NCBI GenBank assembly: GCA_005406025.1
Contig: BGZK01001550.1
Location: forward strand, 1 to 64,000
Reading direction: 5' to 3'
Length of the DNA stretch: 64,000 nt
Source: Eumeta japonica
Lineage: Eukaryota; Arthropoda; Insecta; Lepidoptera; Psychidae
A program made the position numbers and the translations under genes. Positions 1 through 10,678 of the stretch are shown piece after piece. The notes under the pieces were generated by a model. That model was not told the DNA's origin, ran no database searches, and worked only from the letters and a program-made list of their open reading frames with translations. Each line of letters begins with the position of its first letter. The first letter of the stretch is position 1.

Positions 1-54
1 AGTCTATACATATATAATGAAAATAGTTTTTGTTCACGCATCACGCAAAAATTA

Positions 55-410
55 CTCAACGTATTGATATGGGACTACGACTATTCGACGTGGAATGTTT
101 GTAGATGGTTATAGGCCATTTATAATATAAAAAATATAAAAGTATGTTTGTATGGATATTTGTCATACGCTGATGATTGGATCGATTGAAATTGGGACTT
201 TGACCATTCGACGCGAAATCGTTTGTAGATGGTTTTAAGATTCTTATAATATTGTGTTTCTTTGGATGTCCATTGCAGTATAAATAATAATTTGTTATCA
301 CTACCATTAACGTCCTCCCGCAAAACCCGGATTACAATTAAATATTATAAATAAAAGCTGAATGTTAATATACACCCAGCGAAGCGGGCGGGTGACCGCT
401 AATGCTATAA
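55..410. repeat. Dispersed repeat with internal duplication and LINE-tail-like end
   Basis: Two diverged direct copies of a ~118-bp unit are visible, starting near 62 and 180. Both contain 'tgggact..gac.attcgac' followed by 'gtttgtagatggtt'. Positions 374-403 carry 'cccagcgaagcgggcgggtg' followed by 'accgct', wording I associate with the 3' ends of lepidopteran LINE elements. No reading frame is supported. The family is assigned from memory of such tails, not by search. Confidence 0.5.
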
Positions 411-790
411 AAAAATACTTCAAATTGTAATTTTTTAACACAAACTATTTTTAACCTATTTACAACTGCGTCGAATGTTACTAGTCGCATTGAAATCGAT
501 AACACTCATAATAGGATATATTGTTGAAAGTCTAAAAAAATATTGTTTTGAAATAACTTTTAGATTTCTTGACCAATCGATATTAAAATATTACCATTTT
601 TTGCACTTATAAAATTGCATCTATTTTCGCCCCAGGTCCTTGTTTAAATCGGTTGTTTCGTTCAAAATATATTCAAAAAATATTTGAAATTTAATATTTA
701 GGATTTTATTAATATAAAATGGAAGGGTAAACGAGCATCCTTAGCTCGCAATAAGTATGCTATATTAGAGTTATACCAGAGCACAGGTGA
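411..790. other. AT-rich non-coding stretch
   Basis: Poly-A/T runs and frequent stops in all frames. I see no gene, RNA or repeat boundary here. Confidence 0.6.
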
Positions 791-940
791 TCTCTGCCGC
801 TCATGTACACCAGCAACACTAAGGGAGCGACTATTGTGGTGCCAGCCATTTAAATAGGAATAGGTTATTTTCTTGAAGATCCCCTTGTTGTACTTAATTG
901 AAAAGACCGCTGATGATAAGTCATTCCAAGCTTTGGTCTT
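791..940 (-). mobile_element. LINE reverse-transcriptase C-terminal fragment (relic)
   Basis: The - strand translation reads KAWNDLSSAVFS, then YNKGIFKKITYSYLNGWHH and SVAGVHERQ. This follows the pattern W-N-x-L-x-x-x-V-F...Y-x-x-G-x-F-K...Y-x-L-x-G...GVH seen at the extreme C-terminus of ORF2 in insect non-LTR retrotransposons. Only this tail is present: no catalytic palm motif lies upstream, and the frame runs on beyond the usual stop. It is a 5'-truncated dead copy. The clade is uncertain. Confidence 0.6.
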
Positions 941-961
941 AAGTGGCTGAAAATTGTGCAT

Positions 962-2579
962 AAAGCTTAAGGGATCAATTATAAATTACTCTGAACGTAT
1001 ATTTTTTTTTATTACAGGACAATAAGGAGTATTCACAGTTCTTATGTAAATTCATAAAATGGTGTTAAGTTACAAATTACATTTTTAAAAAAGAGCGCAT
1101 ACTTCCGTAGTACGGCAAAGGCATATGGTATCCATGGCACATTCTCGCATTTGAGCATTTGGCATATTTATTATCCTAATGGCTCTAAACATTCGATATT
1201 TTACTAAAACTAATAAGATTTTTGCTTTTTGAAATGTCACATTGAAAATATAGTGTTACACAAAATACAAAAGAGTTATATGTAATTTCAATTAAATATA
1301 ACTCTTTTTTTGTGTTACCTAAAAATCAGAATTTGTGTCCTTACATCTACCGTTTTATAACTAACAAAAACAATAAATGGTTTAATAATTTTAAGCACCC
1401 ACAGAATATAATGTAAGGAGTTATAAACACATTACATAAAACCCTTTTTTTTTCTATTGATAATTACGCAGTGTCAGAAAACTGTTTTTTTTTTTCTAAT
1501 GGCAACTTTTTCACTTTATTACATGGTGGCCCAAATCATGTAAAAAAGGAGTGTAATGTTTTTATGGTCCATGTATAATGAATATGAGTTTCTTTATTCC
1601 ACCATAACTTATAAATACTTGAACAAATTTAGATGTATGGGGTATCATTGGAATCCTTACATCGTCCCGAGTGGCACTAATTATTAATTTATTTAAAAAA
1701 ATATCTATATTTTCAAAGTACAGAGATGAATCAAGTGTAAAAAAAAATCTTCAATCTTCACAATATGTCTATCAAACTGAAAGACTTGATGAGCACATTC
1801 CAAAATTATGTAATTTATACATTTGCATACATTGCATACATTTTAGATGGGTATAGATTGTACACGCTAAACAAACATTTTGTCTTTGGCTGCAAATGAT
1901 TAAAAAAAATATTTATAAAGCTGTGAATGTCTAAGTGAAGGAGTGGTCTCATTGATGATCGAGTTATAATTTTTGCATCATCACACGAGTTTGTGCAAGC
2001 CGGCCAGACCAATCGAGAGCCATCATCGTTCGCGTCCATTCCATCCACCTCTCATCACATCATGCGAGTATAAAACCACCTTTAGGGCTTAAAAATTATT
2101 TACCCAGCATTAAATGTTCTAAAAGTTGAAAACGTATAAAATAAAAGTAAAAAACACATTTGCTCTGCAAAAAAAGTGAACCAAAATATCATAAATATGT
2201 TATAAAAAAGTACTTTTTTTCGCCCCTGACCTTGGATTTAGAATTAAAAAACTAGGTCAAGCGGTTGGTTCTGAGGGCGTGGTCGGAAACACTCATTAAA
2301 CTTTTTGTCGAATCGCAACACCGAAATATCTTGGCCGTTTTGGCCTATAAGTGAAATGGCGAATTAAAACACAAATGTGTATGTCACAAAATATCTGCAG
2401 CCGATCTGGCTTGGATGGGAAGTTCACACACGATGTTGACTCGTGGGATGAGATGTACTTTTTTTTCTTTTTTTCTTGGGCAGAGGAAGGCGAAATATTC
2501 ATAGAAAAGACGAACATGAACAGTGTCAAAGTTTTTCTGACTAAAATATCTCCTCGGATCTAGCTGTTAGCCCAAAGGC
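962..2579. other. AT-rich non-coding stretch
   Basis: Homopolymer runs and short stop-bounded frames. Apart from the small hairpin at 1251-1319 no element or gene could be supported. A phrase 'cgcccctgaccttgg' near 2221 resembles 'cgccccaggtccttg' near 628, a possible very old repeat. Confidence 0.5.
1251..1319. repeat. Small foldback (hairpin) sequence
   Basis: The left arm 'gtgttacacaaaatacaaaa' followed by 'gagttatat' pairs with the right arm 'atataactc' followed by 'tttttttgtgttac' across a loop of about 17 bases. It looks like the collapsed remnant of a palindromic MITE. No target-site duplication is obvious. Confidence 0.5.
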
Positions 2580-3000
2580 TATCACAGGGTAACCGGACCC
2601 ATTGCGCGTAGCGAGCGTTGCACTCAAGCCGCATAAAGTTTTTGTGCGAGCTGTTATGCGTAAGGGCGTCTCCAAAAGACACGGACATTTAGGTTGTCGC
2701 TAAGGGTAGCGGAGGTGACGCGGACCGCCCGTCTCTCGGTACTAAAGTGCTTGTCTGATGTATTAGGTCTGTGAGCCTGAGAGCAGTTCTCGGAAGCAGC
2801 GTGCGTGGTCCGCGTTTACGCGAACGACGGTATAGTATTAGGAAGGGACCCGCGGTGTTCGCTCGATGCGAAAAAGAGTTCACGATTGCGCATGTTGTGT
2901 GATCATCGGAGTCTGAACAGACGTGCACAGGCCGACATTTTTTACGCCAGGGCTTAATATAGTATGGCGTAGCCGGTTATCGTTCAGTAACATACGCGCA
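2580..3000. other. GC-rich island in AT-rich DNA
   Basis: About 400 bases are much richer in G+C and CpG than the flanks, for example 'ggaggtgacgcggaccgccc'. Such islands can be promoters or 5' exons, or remnants of a GC-rich mobile element. No convincing reading frame is present. It is followed 240 bases later by a short exon-like frame (3240-3317), which weakly favours a promoter reading. Confidence 0.35.
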
Positions 3001-3239
3001 GTCTTTATTCATTTTGAATATGAAGAATGCATGCAAAATACATGCAATAAATGGAATACAGCGGCGAAATTGTCGACTGTATCAGTGGTTTCTAATAGTT
3101 AAGTGAACGAGGTGCATCACATGTCAACGGTAAATTGATAATTAAAATTCGACTAAATATTACTGTAGTCGTTTATGCAATAATTTTCTATTAAAATCGA
3201 TCTCAATGCTTTTGTAATTTATTTCAGTTGCAGGTGACA

Positions 3240-3317
3240 ATGGATTTGCCTTTGGATAATTGCATTAATTCATCTCAAATAGAGAATAACGACAAAAATT
3301 TACCTTCCCCTGCCTAA
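3240..3317 (+). other. Exon-like micro-ORF of 25 codons
   Basis: A polypyrimidine tract and tandem acceptor sites ('atttcag' ending 3227, 'ttgcag' ending 3233) lie just before an ATG at 3240. The frame reads MDLPLDNCINSSQ... for 25 residues and ends in TAA (3315-3317), immediately followed by a GTAAAA donor-like sequence. The arrangement resembles a short coding exon, but the stop lies before the donor and no partner exon was found. It could be a pseudo-exon; function unknown. Confidence 0.25.
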
Positions 3318-4509
3318 GTAAAATAACCAACAAACTTTGCCCCGGATTAGTATTCAAATTGTGTTCTCATTTTGATTTTCGTTTTTAATAATAGTTAGTC
3401 ATGAATAGAATCTTGTAACCATGAATTAATTATACCAGTAACGGTTATATGGGAATTTGAGCCAAGGTAAGCATCAACGCTTTAGATATTGTTTATATTA
3501 TATATAAAAAAAAACTTTCCCAAGGAAAGTATTCTACCGCAGGTCGTCGTTGAGCCTTTTTTTGCCACGACATGTATTCAGATAAGAAAAAATGTAACAT
3601 TTAGATAAAAAACTTGCATTTCCTATATTTTTAGCCAAGTCTTTATTTGGTAAAGGCCGGCCGGCTTACAGAATTTGTAATTTATCTGTATAAGAAGATT
3701 GATTAAATATGTTTACATTACCTTTTAATTATAATAAGCAAACATTTCCGTCACAAATTTCATAACTATGATTAAACATTTTTACTACTTACGGAACAGA
3801 ATATAAAACTATCGAAGTTATGTTGTTCCACGAAAATAACAGCGTTGTGAGCTGTTATGATGAATAATGACATATATACGTTTTAATTGAAAACGCTATC
3901 CAAAATCACAAAAGCGCTCGGATTACAAAGCGATTTACTATTTTGGTTGCTCAAAGTAGTCACCGCCTAAAATTGCGTCTGTGTGCTCACAGACGCAGAA
4001 AAAATAGACGCTCGAACCACGAACGTCTAGTAGTTGAACAGCGCCTCCTTACGGCGATCATTTATATCATATCACCTATAAAACTCTAGAAATGCTTAAC
4101 TATAAGCACAGAGGGCGCTCTATTGAATAATTGTTTTTGCTGTTGCTATTGATTTTATATCTTTATATACCTAAAGTAAATATTTAATGTTTTAACGATA
4201 TATGAAAGCAGACAAAGGCTATTTGTCTGTATGGTGCGCTCGCGACTGAATAATACAATAATTTACTTTCTTTTACATTTTCTTAACCCTAATCACTATT
4301 CCAGCATATTTTGCCAAAGAAGTTTCACTTCACGTCGTGTGTCTTGACACACACTGTTTTTTTTACAATGAAATATATTTTTTTATTAATCAGGTTACCG
4401 ATTCTTAGATTAAATGAAAATGATTTTCTACTTTTTAGTTCGATTATCTACAAAAGCGTGTTTTTAGTTTTTTTTTTAAACTATAATTTACTACTTAAAG
4501 TAACATGTG
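3318..4509. other. Non-coding stretch with one perfect hairpin
   Basis: No gene is visible. At 3974-3997 'tgcgtctgtg' and 'cacagacgca' form a perfect 10-bp stem with a 4-base loop. The next 100 bases are locally GC-rich and may be a small repeat remnant. Confidence 0.45.
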
Positions 4510-4792
4510 ATATGGACGATAATGGTGATTCCAGTTGGCAAAAAAAAAAACTTTAGGGGTACTTTAATGGCTTACTCTGAGTAAACCATAAGAGATATAC
4601 CTACCAAATTAATGTGGTATATAATTGTACATCTTAAAAAGACCTATAAAAAGTCCGCAATAGCATATGTCTATCTTCTAAGGATGATCCACAACAAGTA
4701 TTTTTGTCTTTGAAGTAACTCCCAGCTGTCGACGGCATGGAACAGACTTCCACCTATTAAAAAGCGAGGTATGTTTGTACAGAGGCCTTGAT
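4510..4792 (+). repeat. Dispersed repeat family R1, copy A
   Basis: This stretch matches, in inverted orientation, the intronic stretch 27332-27600. Shared wording includes 'ggatgatcca', 'acaagtatttttgtctt', 'cagctgtcgac', 'attaatgtg' before 'ataattgtacatctta', and the end 'agaggccttgata'. Neither copy has a long reading frame. It is an interspersed non-autonomous repeat of unknown class. Confidence 0.6.
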
Positions 4793-5689
4793 ATAAATTA
4801 ATTATATTTTTTTAAGTTAAAATATATGAAATACCTGAAAAGTGTATGTAAATTAAAAGTGTTTGTCGTATTATTATTTATCTCGTAATTAACATACCCA
4901 AGTGAAACTCTACTTTATTTATATGGAAATACAAACAACAATTTTGTAGACTACGCGAGTGGAGCTGCGCGCAGAGCTAGTCCTCAATATTTTTCCATTG
5001 AATTTTAATTAAAAACAAAAGGACATGAGAAAAATGGTCGAAGAACATAAAAAAAAAGAATTATTAATTGGATTTTGCAATTGTTCTTTTTTAAAATGTA
5101 ATCAACTATAATTCTTAGAAAACTTTTCGAATGCCGTAAAGCTTTAATGGTTTTAATTGTTCTCTGTACTGGTCAATTTAGCACAAAAATCTCTATGGAA
5201 AACCGGCCAAGTACGTTTGGAATTGCCAAAAAAGGGGTCCTTACCACCGTACAATATTGAACACTACATACTTTTTGAAAATAAATAATGAAAAAAAAGA
5301 GTAAATATTAAGATTAAACAAAAAATGCCCAAAAAAAATACATTTCTTGTACGGAGACCCGTTTTAGTTTTCCTTTATACACTGTGTGAACATTTCAGGC
5401 GTTTATATATTGCAATTATTAAAATCAAGCAATTAATTCTAAAAAAATCTGTTACTTTTATGTACACCCTTACTGAAGGAAACATAACATCAATATGGAG
5501 TTGGCGATTTTTGTCACAAGCGCACTTCTTTTTCGCACGCACAAATGAATATGAAAAAGGACAAAATGTACATTTTTTTCTTTTGTAAAGATACTTCAAA
5601 TGACTGTCACTTGAAGAATACACTCCTCTTTCTACGGTCTTCGTTCTTTTCCCCACACATTTGTTTCACTGATAATTGTCGGTTTTGTT
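4793..5689. other. AT-rich non-coding stretch
   Basis: Contains an isolated 'aaaaccggccaagtacg' fragment near 5200, the end-wording of a common lepidopteran repeat. Overlapping open frames on both strands at 5325-5656 are low-complexity and show no family resemblance, so they are not called. Confidence 0.5.
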
Positions 5690-5853
5690 ACAGTGCAACG
5701 CACGAAACTCTGCCGCTTAGAATTACCTGCGAATGATGTAATGTGCACGTTTAACGCTCCACGACTCTTCCTTCTTTTCCCCCGCGTGCCTGTTTTACAC
5801 CATTGTGACGCCGGCGTGACTTTATGCCGGAAGAATTTCGTGTATCGTACTGT
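5690..5853 (+). mobile_element. MITE family M1, copy 1
   Basis: A short foldback element. The left end 'acagtgcaacgcacgaaac' is inverted at the right end as 'atttcgtgtatcgtactgt'. Sister copies lie at 26408-26549 and 54014-54170. All three share the subterminal 'gaatt' then 'cct/tct' then 'gcgaatgatg' wording and a central run like 'cttcctt..ccc'. About 160 bp, with no coding capacity. Confidence 0.7.
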
Positions 5854-6655
5854 ACATTTTGTTAATGCTTACTGTTTAGGCGCTCGTGGTAACAGTTGAC
5901 CGTTCGTATCTTCATGGTATATCCATCAGCAAGCCACTAGCAAGAACATTATCTAAATATAAACAAGGTCATAAATATGTCATCCGTAATTATAAAAATA
6001 GAGTTGTAAACATGTTATGTCTCAATTAAACAAACAATATATATTTATTGTAATCTGGAATATTCTAAGCAATCAAAATGCGCAAATGAAGTAAAAAAAA
6101 AACTTCAGCAATACATTTTAAGATAAGCAAGAAAATCTTATTCTATTATTCCATTTCAATATAAATACCTATATATCGGTTAAGCTATTTCCGAAATTAG
6201 CGTGCATAAGCGCATAGACCAACAGGCAAAAATTCTAAAAGCTATTTTTTTTTGGCCTATATTACACCATTTATATCATTTTTTTTAAATATTTTGACGT
6301 ACAGACAAGGCTTGTTTACAATTTTATTATATGTATAGATTTCTCTTGTATTTTTTCTTTACTTGGAGTTAGATAGTAGTAAGAAAATAGTGCTTTTGAC
6401 AATTACTGAAGCAAGATTCCATGCTCTGAATGTAAATTCCTATACGATTAGATTAAGAAAACCCTGGAGGATCCTAATTTTTAGTATGTTTCAAAGTATT
6501 AATCTCAGAAGTCTTCGGGATGAATTTTTTATAGTATATTCGTGGAGCAAATGAGGAAACGAGTAGGTGAGCCATTAGAGAGTAGATTGGTCACCGCCGT
6601 GCGCGGGCGCTTACAACCCAGAGGAGTCACTGATACATTGTCAGCCCCTCGGGTA
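5854..6655. other. AT-rich non-coding stretch
   Basis: Nothing recognisable. A 63-codon frame at 6363-6554 has no family signature. The last ~100 bases (6560-6655) are GC-richer and border the TIR element. Confidence 0.5.
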
Positions 6656-6682
6656 ATAGTCCAGTCATTATAGTAAGTTCAC

Positions 6683-7100
6683 CTCGGAATTCGAGATACC
6701 CAGCTGTAAGTCTGTAAATACTTGTATATTGACACCCTAAAAGTTGTCTCAAAACCTACATATGGTAGGGTGTACGCAACTATTAAATTTCAAGGTCAAA
6801 GGTCACAAAAATCGGTTTTTGCGCTTTTTGTAAATATCTCATTTCCTATGGGTTTTGCTATTTGTATTTATTATCAATATTGTAGAATACAAAATTCTCT
6901 ACAAATTTTGTTTGAAAAATTTTTCATACGGTGAACCGTTTCGAGATAGAGGGCGGAGAGCGCGCGGTCACAGCATCACTTCAGGTCAACCGGTGCCTCC
7001 GGTCAAAAACGCCATATATAGTTGATGAACTATCGATAAATCAATGATTATAAATATTTGTCAATTTTATTAACTATTATATTATATTTTATCATTTTTC
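6683..7100 (+). repeat. Left long terminal inverted repeat of the CXC element
   Basis: Runs from 'ctcggaattcgagatacc' to 'atattttatcatttttc'. It pairs base for base with 8315-8739 reversed, with scattered substitutions and small indels (for example poly-A length). Confidence 0.85.
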
Positions 7101-7343
7101 CTAACCTATCCACTTTTATTCAGTATTAATTTATTTAACAACACTTACCTGCCCATGTAATTGCAGAATTGTTAATGAAAATATAGGAATTATATTTGAA
7201 TTTAAACCTAATTAATATTAATAACTTCTTACATGATAAAAAACAAATAAATTATGAATTTATCTTTTATTAAAAATATCATTCAATACATTTATTTTAT
7301 TAAAAGTAAAAAAATAAAGGGTACAAAACTACAATTTATAATT

Positions 7344-7877
7344 TTAATCATCTTCCTCTTCATCGTCGTTTTCCGGCTGCTGGTAAATGTCAAACTGGTC
7401 TTCATTATCGTCTTCAACGACATTTGTCTCAAGTTCTTCCATGATTTCGGGGTCAAAAGTTCCATCTTCGTTAATGTCGCTCTGATATGGTAGAGCATTG
7501 AGACAAGCTTGCCCATTACATTGGCCACAAGCTAAAGAGCATTGCAAGCCTTTCCTGCATCCGCATCGCGAACCACAACCACTCTTGCAGTTGCAGAAAA
7601 TTGTATTTAGCAAATTTTCTGGAGCAGGTAAAATTGTCATGATAGGCTTCAGAAAATCGTTTCGCATTGCCCAACCCCATACCTGGGGTTCCAAATCATG
7701 CCCTAACCAAGTTTGAACTTGATAATATACACGTTCGAAATGTTGATGAGCAGCTGCACTTGTTGGTGGAATATTTGAAAGCTGCACAGGTTTATTAAGT
7801 TTTGTAGACTTGATGTAATGCATATAACGAAGATGATCGAGACTTTTCACAGATTTCGGAGCATTATAGACTGCCAA
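7344..7877 (-). CDS. CXC (tesmin-like Cys-rich) domain protein, C-terminal part, element-borne
   Basis: A 177-codon open frame ending in TAA. In the middle it reads RVYYQVQTWLGHDLEP then WGWAMRNDFLKPI, followed at about residues 114-141 by a dense cysteine array (CNCKSGCGSRCGCRKG then CSLACGQCNGQAC) with the spacing of CXC/tesmin-type zinc-binding motifs. An acidic tail (DDNEDQ...NDDEEEDD) ends the protein. Upstream codons on the same strand (8160 to 7878) read HILFLHALSGCDTTSALFK, so the real protein started further upstream and the ATG at 7877 is probably internal; that upstream part has frame breaks. Proteins with this GCDTTSALF plus CXC layout recur as multicopy uncharacterised proteins in arthropods, which fits a transposon origin. 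The biochemical role is unknown to me. Confidence 0.55.
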   Translation of the reverse strand: MAVYNAPKSVKSLDHLRYMHYIKSTKLNKPVQLSNIPPTSAAAHQHFERVYYQVQTWLGHDLEPQVWGWAMRNDFLKPIMTILPAPENLLNTIFCNCKSGCGSRCGCRKGLQCSLACGQCNGQACLNALPYQSDINEDGTFDPEIMEELETNVVEDDNEDQFDIYQQPENDDEEEDD

Positions 7878-8160
7878 TAAGGTTTGAGTTCCACTCTAAT
7901 AATCTCTGGGCCGAACAATTTTCTTCCTCAAATGCTGCAGCTAGTTCATCCAAATTTGTCAGTTTCTCAAAACTTTTAAAATGATTTTTTCCCTTTTAAA
8001 AAGCGCAGAAGTTGTGTCACATCCACTTAATGCGTGCAGAAATAAAATATGTGTTTTGGAATGAGGATAATTATCAAAACTTTTAGTCGAGTATATCTCC
8101 GTTTTACAACCCTTTCCCAACTTTTTAAAGAAAATTTCGGATTTTAAAATTTACAGATTT
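7878..8160 (-). pseudogene. Decayed upstream portion of the CXC-element reading frame
   Basis: The - strand translation reads PHSKTHILFLHALSGCDTTSALF and then shifts frame in an A-rich run near 7990. Fragments such as LTNLDELAAAFEEEN and AQRLLEWNSNLIGSL continue towards the open frame. The mixture of recognisable peptide and frame breaks indicates an inactive copy. Confidence 0.5.
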
Positions 8161-8314
8161 TAAAGAAGATGCACTTAATTATTTTCTATTTAAAATGTCA
8201 TTAGTGTTAATGGGAATATAATTATATTATGATTTAAGTTTTTCCCTTAATTATTTTTTAATTTTAGGAAACGGTGATCAGTATTATTGAATAGATATAG
8301 ATTTAAGGCATGAA

Positions 8315-8739
8315 GAAAATGATAAAATATAATGTAATAGTTAATAAAAATTGACAACTATTTATAATCATTGATTTATCGATAGTTCATCAACTATATA
8401 TGGCGCGTTTTTGACCGGAGGCACCGGTTGACCTGAAGTGATGCTGTGACCGCGCGCTCTCCGCCCTCTATCTCGAAAACGGTTCACCGTATGAAAATTT
8501 TTCAAACAAAATTTGTAGAGAATTTTGTATTCTACAATATTGATAATAAATACAAATAGCAAAAAACCCATAGGAAATGAGATATTTACAAAAAAAGCGC
8601 AAAAAACCGATTTTTGTGACCTTTGACCTTGAAATTTAATAGTTGCGTACACCCTACCATATGTATGTTTTGAGACAACTTTTAGGGTGTCAATATACAA
8701 GTATTTACAGACTTACAGCTGGGTATCTCGAATTCCGAG
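8315..8739 (-). repeat. Right long terminal inverted repeat of the CXC element
   Basis: Reverse complement of 6683-7100. It contains 'gaccggaggcaccggttgac' and 'ctttgaccttgaaatttaat', both present inverted on the left. The outer end 'gaattccgag' is followed by ~20 unmatched bases and then the inverted ATAGTCCAGTCATT. Confidence 0.85.
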
Positions 8740-8776
8740 ATTCTTACCTAATTTAAGCTTAAATGACTGGACTATA

Positions 8777-9409
8777 AGAATAGAATAACCGATGAAGTAG
8801 GTAGTGATGGTGAGAGTGGGCTATCGGAACTCTCTCCCTGAATGAAATGCAACAGTGGAGACTGTCACTTCGCGTTCGTATTCTGTGAGAGTGTGGTAGT
8901 TCACCGGTCCAGCCAGCTCATTTTTGTGCTGCAGCCAAGTTGGTTAGGTGCCCAACTAACATTAAGCGCTAAATTAAAAATTACAAGAAATATGTTGAAG
9001 CGCTAAAAAATCTTGAAGCTATAACAAGCGTTAAAAATTAAGAGAAAACGTGTGCTATAATCCTGATATAGTCTTGAATTGGGCATAACTTTTTTCAGGC
9101 ATAGATTATTTGATGACGATAGAGATATAGAACAGAATTAAGAGCTACAAGGGAGCTAGTAAATATATGAAAATTGACGCTTAAGCTTATTAGTTCACAA
9201 AGGCGATAAAAACTGTTTTAAAGTCATATCAATCATAATCGTGACGAAAGTTTGTAACACTTAAGAGATATCTTTATATGTATTTTCTTGTGACAAATCT
9301 CTTTAGGTTACAAGATTTATTGGTTTGTTATATTCGTAAGATATAAAATTTACGTCATTTGAATATAAAAACAATATCGAAAAGGAAAGTACATCGTGAA
9401 TATTATACG
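8777..9409. other. Non-coding spacer
   Basis: Between the CXC element and the mariner. No frame, hairpin or known repeat recognised. Confidence 0.5.
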
Positions 9410-10678
9410 TAAAAGGTTGGGGGGAAAAATTTCTGTATTTTATATGCAAATTTAACATAAGTTTTCAACATATTTTGTTTACACTTAATTGTAATATATG
9501 TCGATTTGTTTGTTATTGCCTTGTTGCCATTTTGCAAGTAGTGACATAATCTCATTGTTGCAGAAATTTTCGGACCTCTAATGAAAAAACTGCGACAAGT
9601 AGTTTTTACAGTCCTCTCTTGGTGTTAACCTAACACTACCTAAAGAATTCTTAAGACACCGAAACAGGTGAAACTCTGAAGGTCCAAGGTCAGAGCTATA
9701 TGGTGGACGCATTAACACTTCTCAACCAAACTCCCCTAATAATTGCCGAGTGGTTAAATATATGTATGGTCTGGCGTTATCACGATGAAAAACCACACTC
9801 TTTCTGTTGATAATTTCCGTCCGTTTTTACTCCACTTATTGCCCGAGGCTCACCACCTGTTGGCAGTGTAGATCCGAATTGATGGTTTTGCCCGGCGCTA
9901 AAAGCTCGTAATGAATAATGCCCTTCCAATCAAAATACACATAGCATCAATTTATTGTGAGTTAATCCGTGTTTCATTATACTCTGTGGAGCTAACTTAC
10001 CTATCGACCATGATATTTTTCGCAAGTTCTAGTCGTATGTGATCCATTTTTCATCACCTATGATCAATCTTCTCAAAAACGGTTCGGTTTCATTACGTTT
10101 CAATAGAGAATCACAAATGAGTAAAAAATTGGTTCAATTTCTTTCAGTGAGCTCGTGTGGGACCCAAGTATCGAACTTTTTTATATTCAGCTTTTTACAA
10201 ATGGATCGGATCTGTTTAGTAGTCAATTCTCATATTTTCAGCTATGTCGTAAAAACTAATATGCCGATCTTACTTTTTCCAAAATGGCATCGACTTTATC
10301 CGTAACAGCTCGACCAGAGCGAGGTTCATCTTTCGCATCAAAATTACAGGACTGAAAACGTTTGTACCAATTTTATGCTACTCTTTCAGACACTGTATTT
10401 GGTCCATAAACGTCACAATTTTTTTCGCGTATTGTGTCCCATCCCCTTTTTTGTAATAAAACTTTAAATGTATCGAGTTTCTTATGTTAAATTTGGCAGA
10501 CATTTTGGTAGACAGAAAAACAACAAAATTGCGGGACTCCATTTTTTAGTTCATATATTTTTTTAATGTCATCTATTTAATGCTATGAAAACTAGCTAGA
10601 TACAAAAAAAACACTACCAAAGAGATTTTACTATAACGTTTTATTTATAAAATATGAAAAAACTTTTTCTCCGTCCTA
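9410..10678 (-). mobile_element. Degenerate mariner transposon (near full length), copy 1
   Basis: The - strand encodes recognisable mariner transposase pieces in order: KFYYKKGDGTQYAKK near 10470, DEPRSGRAVTDKVDAILEK near 10320, KKFDTWVPHELTE near 10160, VVFHRDNARPY near 9800, PPYSSDLGPSEFHLF near 9690, and LLAKWQQGNN near 9530. The N-terminal part has frameshifts; a stop replaces the Trp of the FGWEV-like motif; the third catalytic Asp (PSDxHLF) is Glu here. Ends resembling each other as inverted repeats ('aaaaggttggggggaaaaat' at left, 'aaaactttttctccgtcct' at right) give ~1.27 kb, normal for mariner, flanked by TA. Confidence 0.85.
9500..10503 (-). pseudogene. Mariner transposase pseudogene, copy 1
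   Basis: The start is the ATG at 10503 (MSAKFNIRNSIHLKFYY...). In-frame stops and frameshifts appear soon after it, followed by the DNA-binding and DDE-domain remnants. The second catalytic Asp is kept (HRDN); the third is Glu (PSE). It cannot encode an active enzyme. Confidence 0.75.

Larger units (their letters stand above)
6656..8776. mobile_element. DNA-transposon-like element with ~420-bp inverted repeats and a CXC-domain ORF
   Basis: Two long near-identical inverted repeats (6683-7100 and 8315-8739) enclose about 1.2 kb. Outside them the 14-base ATAGTCCAGTCATT appears at the left (from 6656) and inverted at the right (to 8775), so the termini are probably 'TAGTCCA...TGGACTA'. Inside, on the - strand, is the 3' part of a reading frame with a Cys-rich CXC domain. 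The high arm identity suggests fairly recent insertion or arm homogenisation. The body is too short for a whole transposase, so this looks like an internally deleted derivative. I cannot place the superfamily. Confidence 0.7.

Noticed and set aside
3474..3640. Possible small RNA hairpin around 'ctttcccaaggaaag'
   Set aside because: The stem is short (ctttcc/ggaaag) with AT-rich flanks and no precursor-length pairing.
7254..7528. Two open frames (79 and 78 codons) overlapping the CXC frame
   Set aside because: Other-frame shadows of the acidic tail of the CXC frame and adjacent AT-rich DNA.
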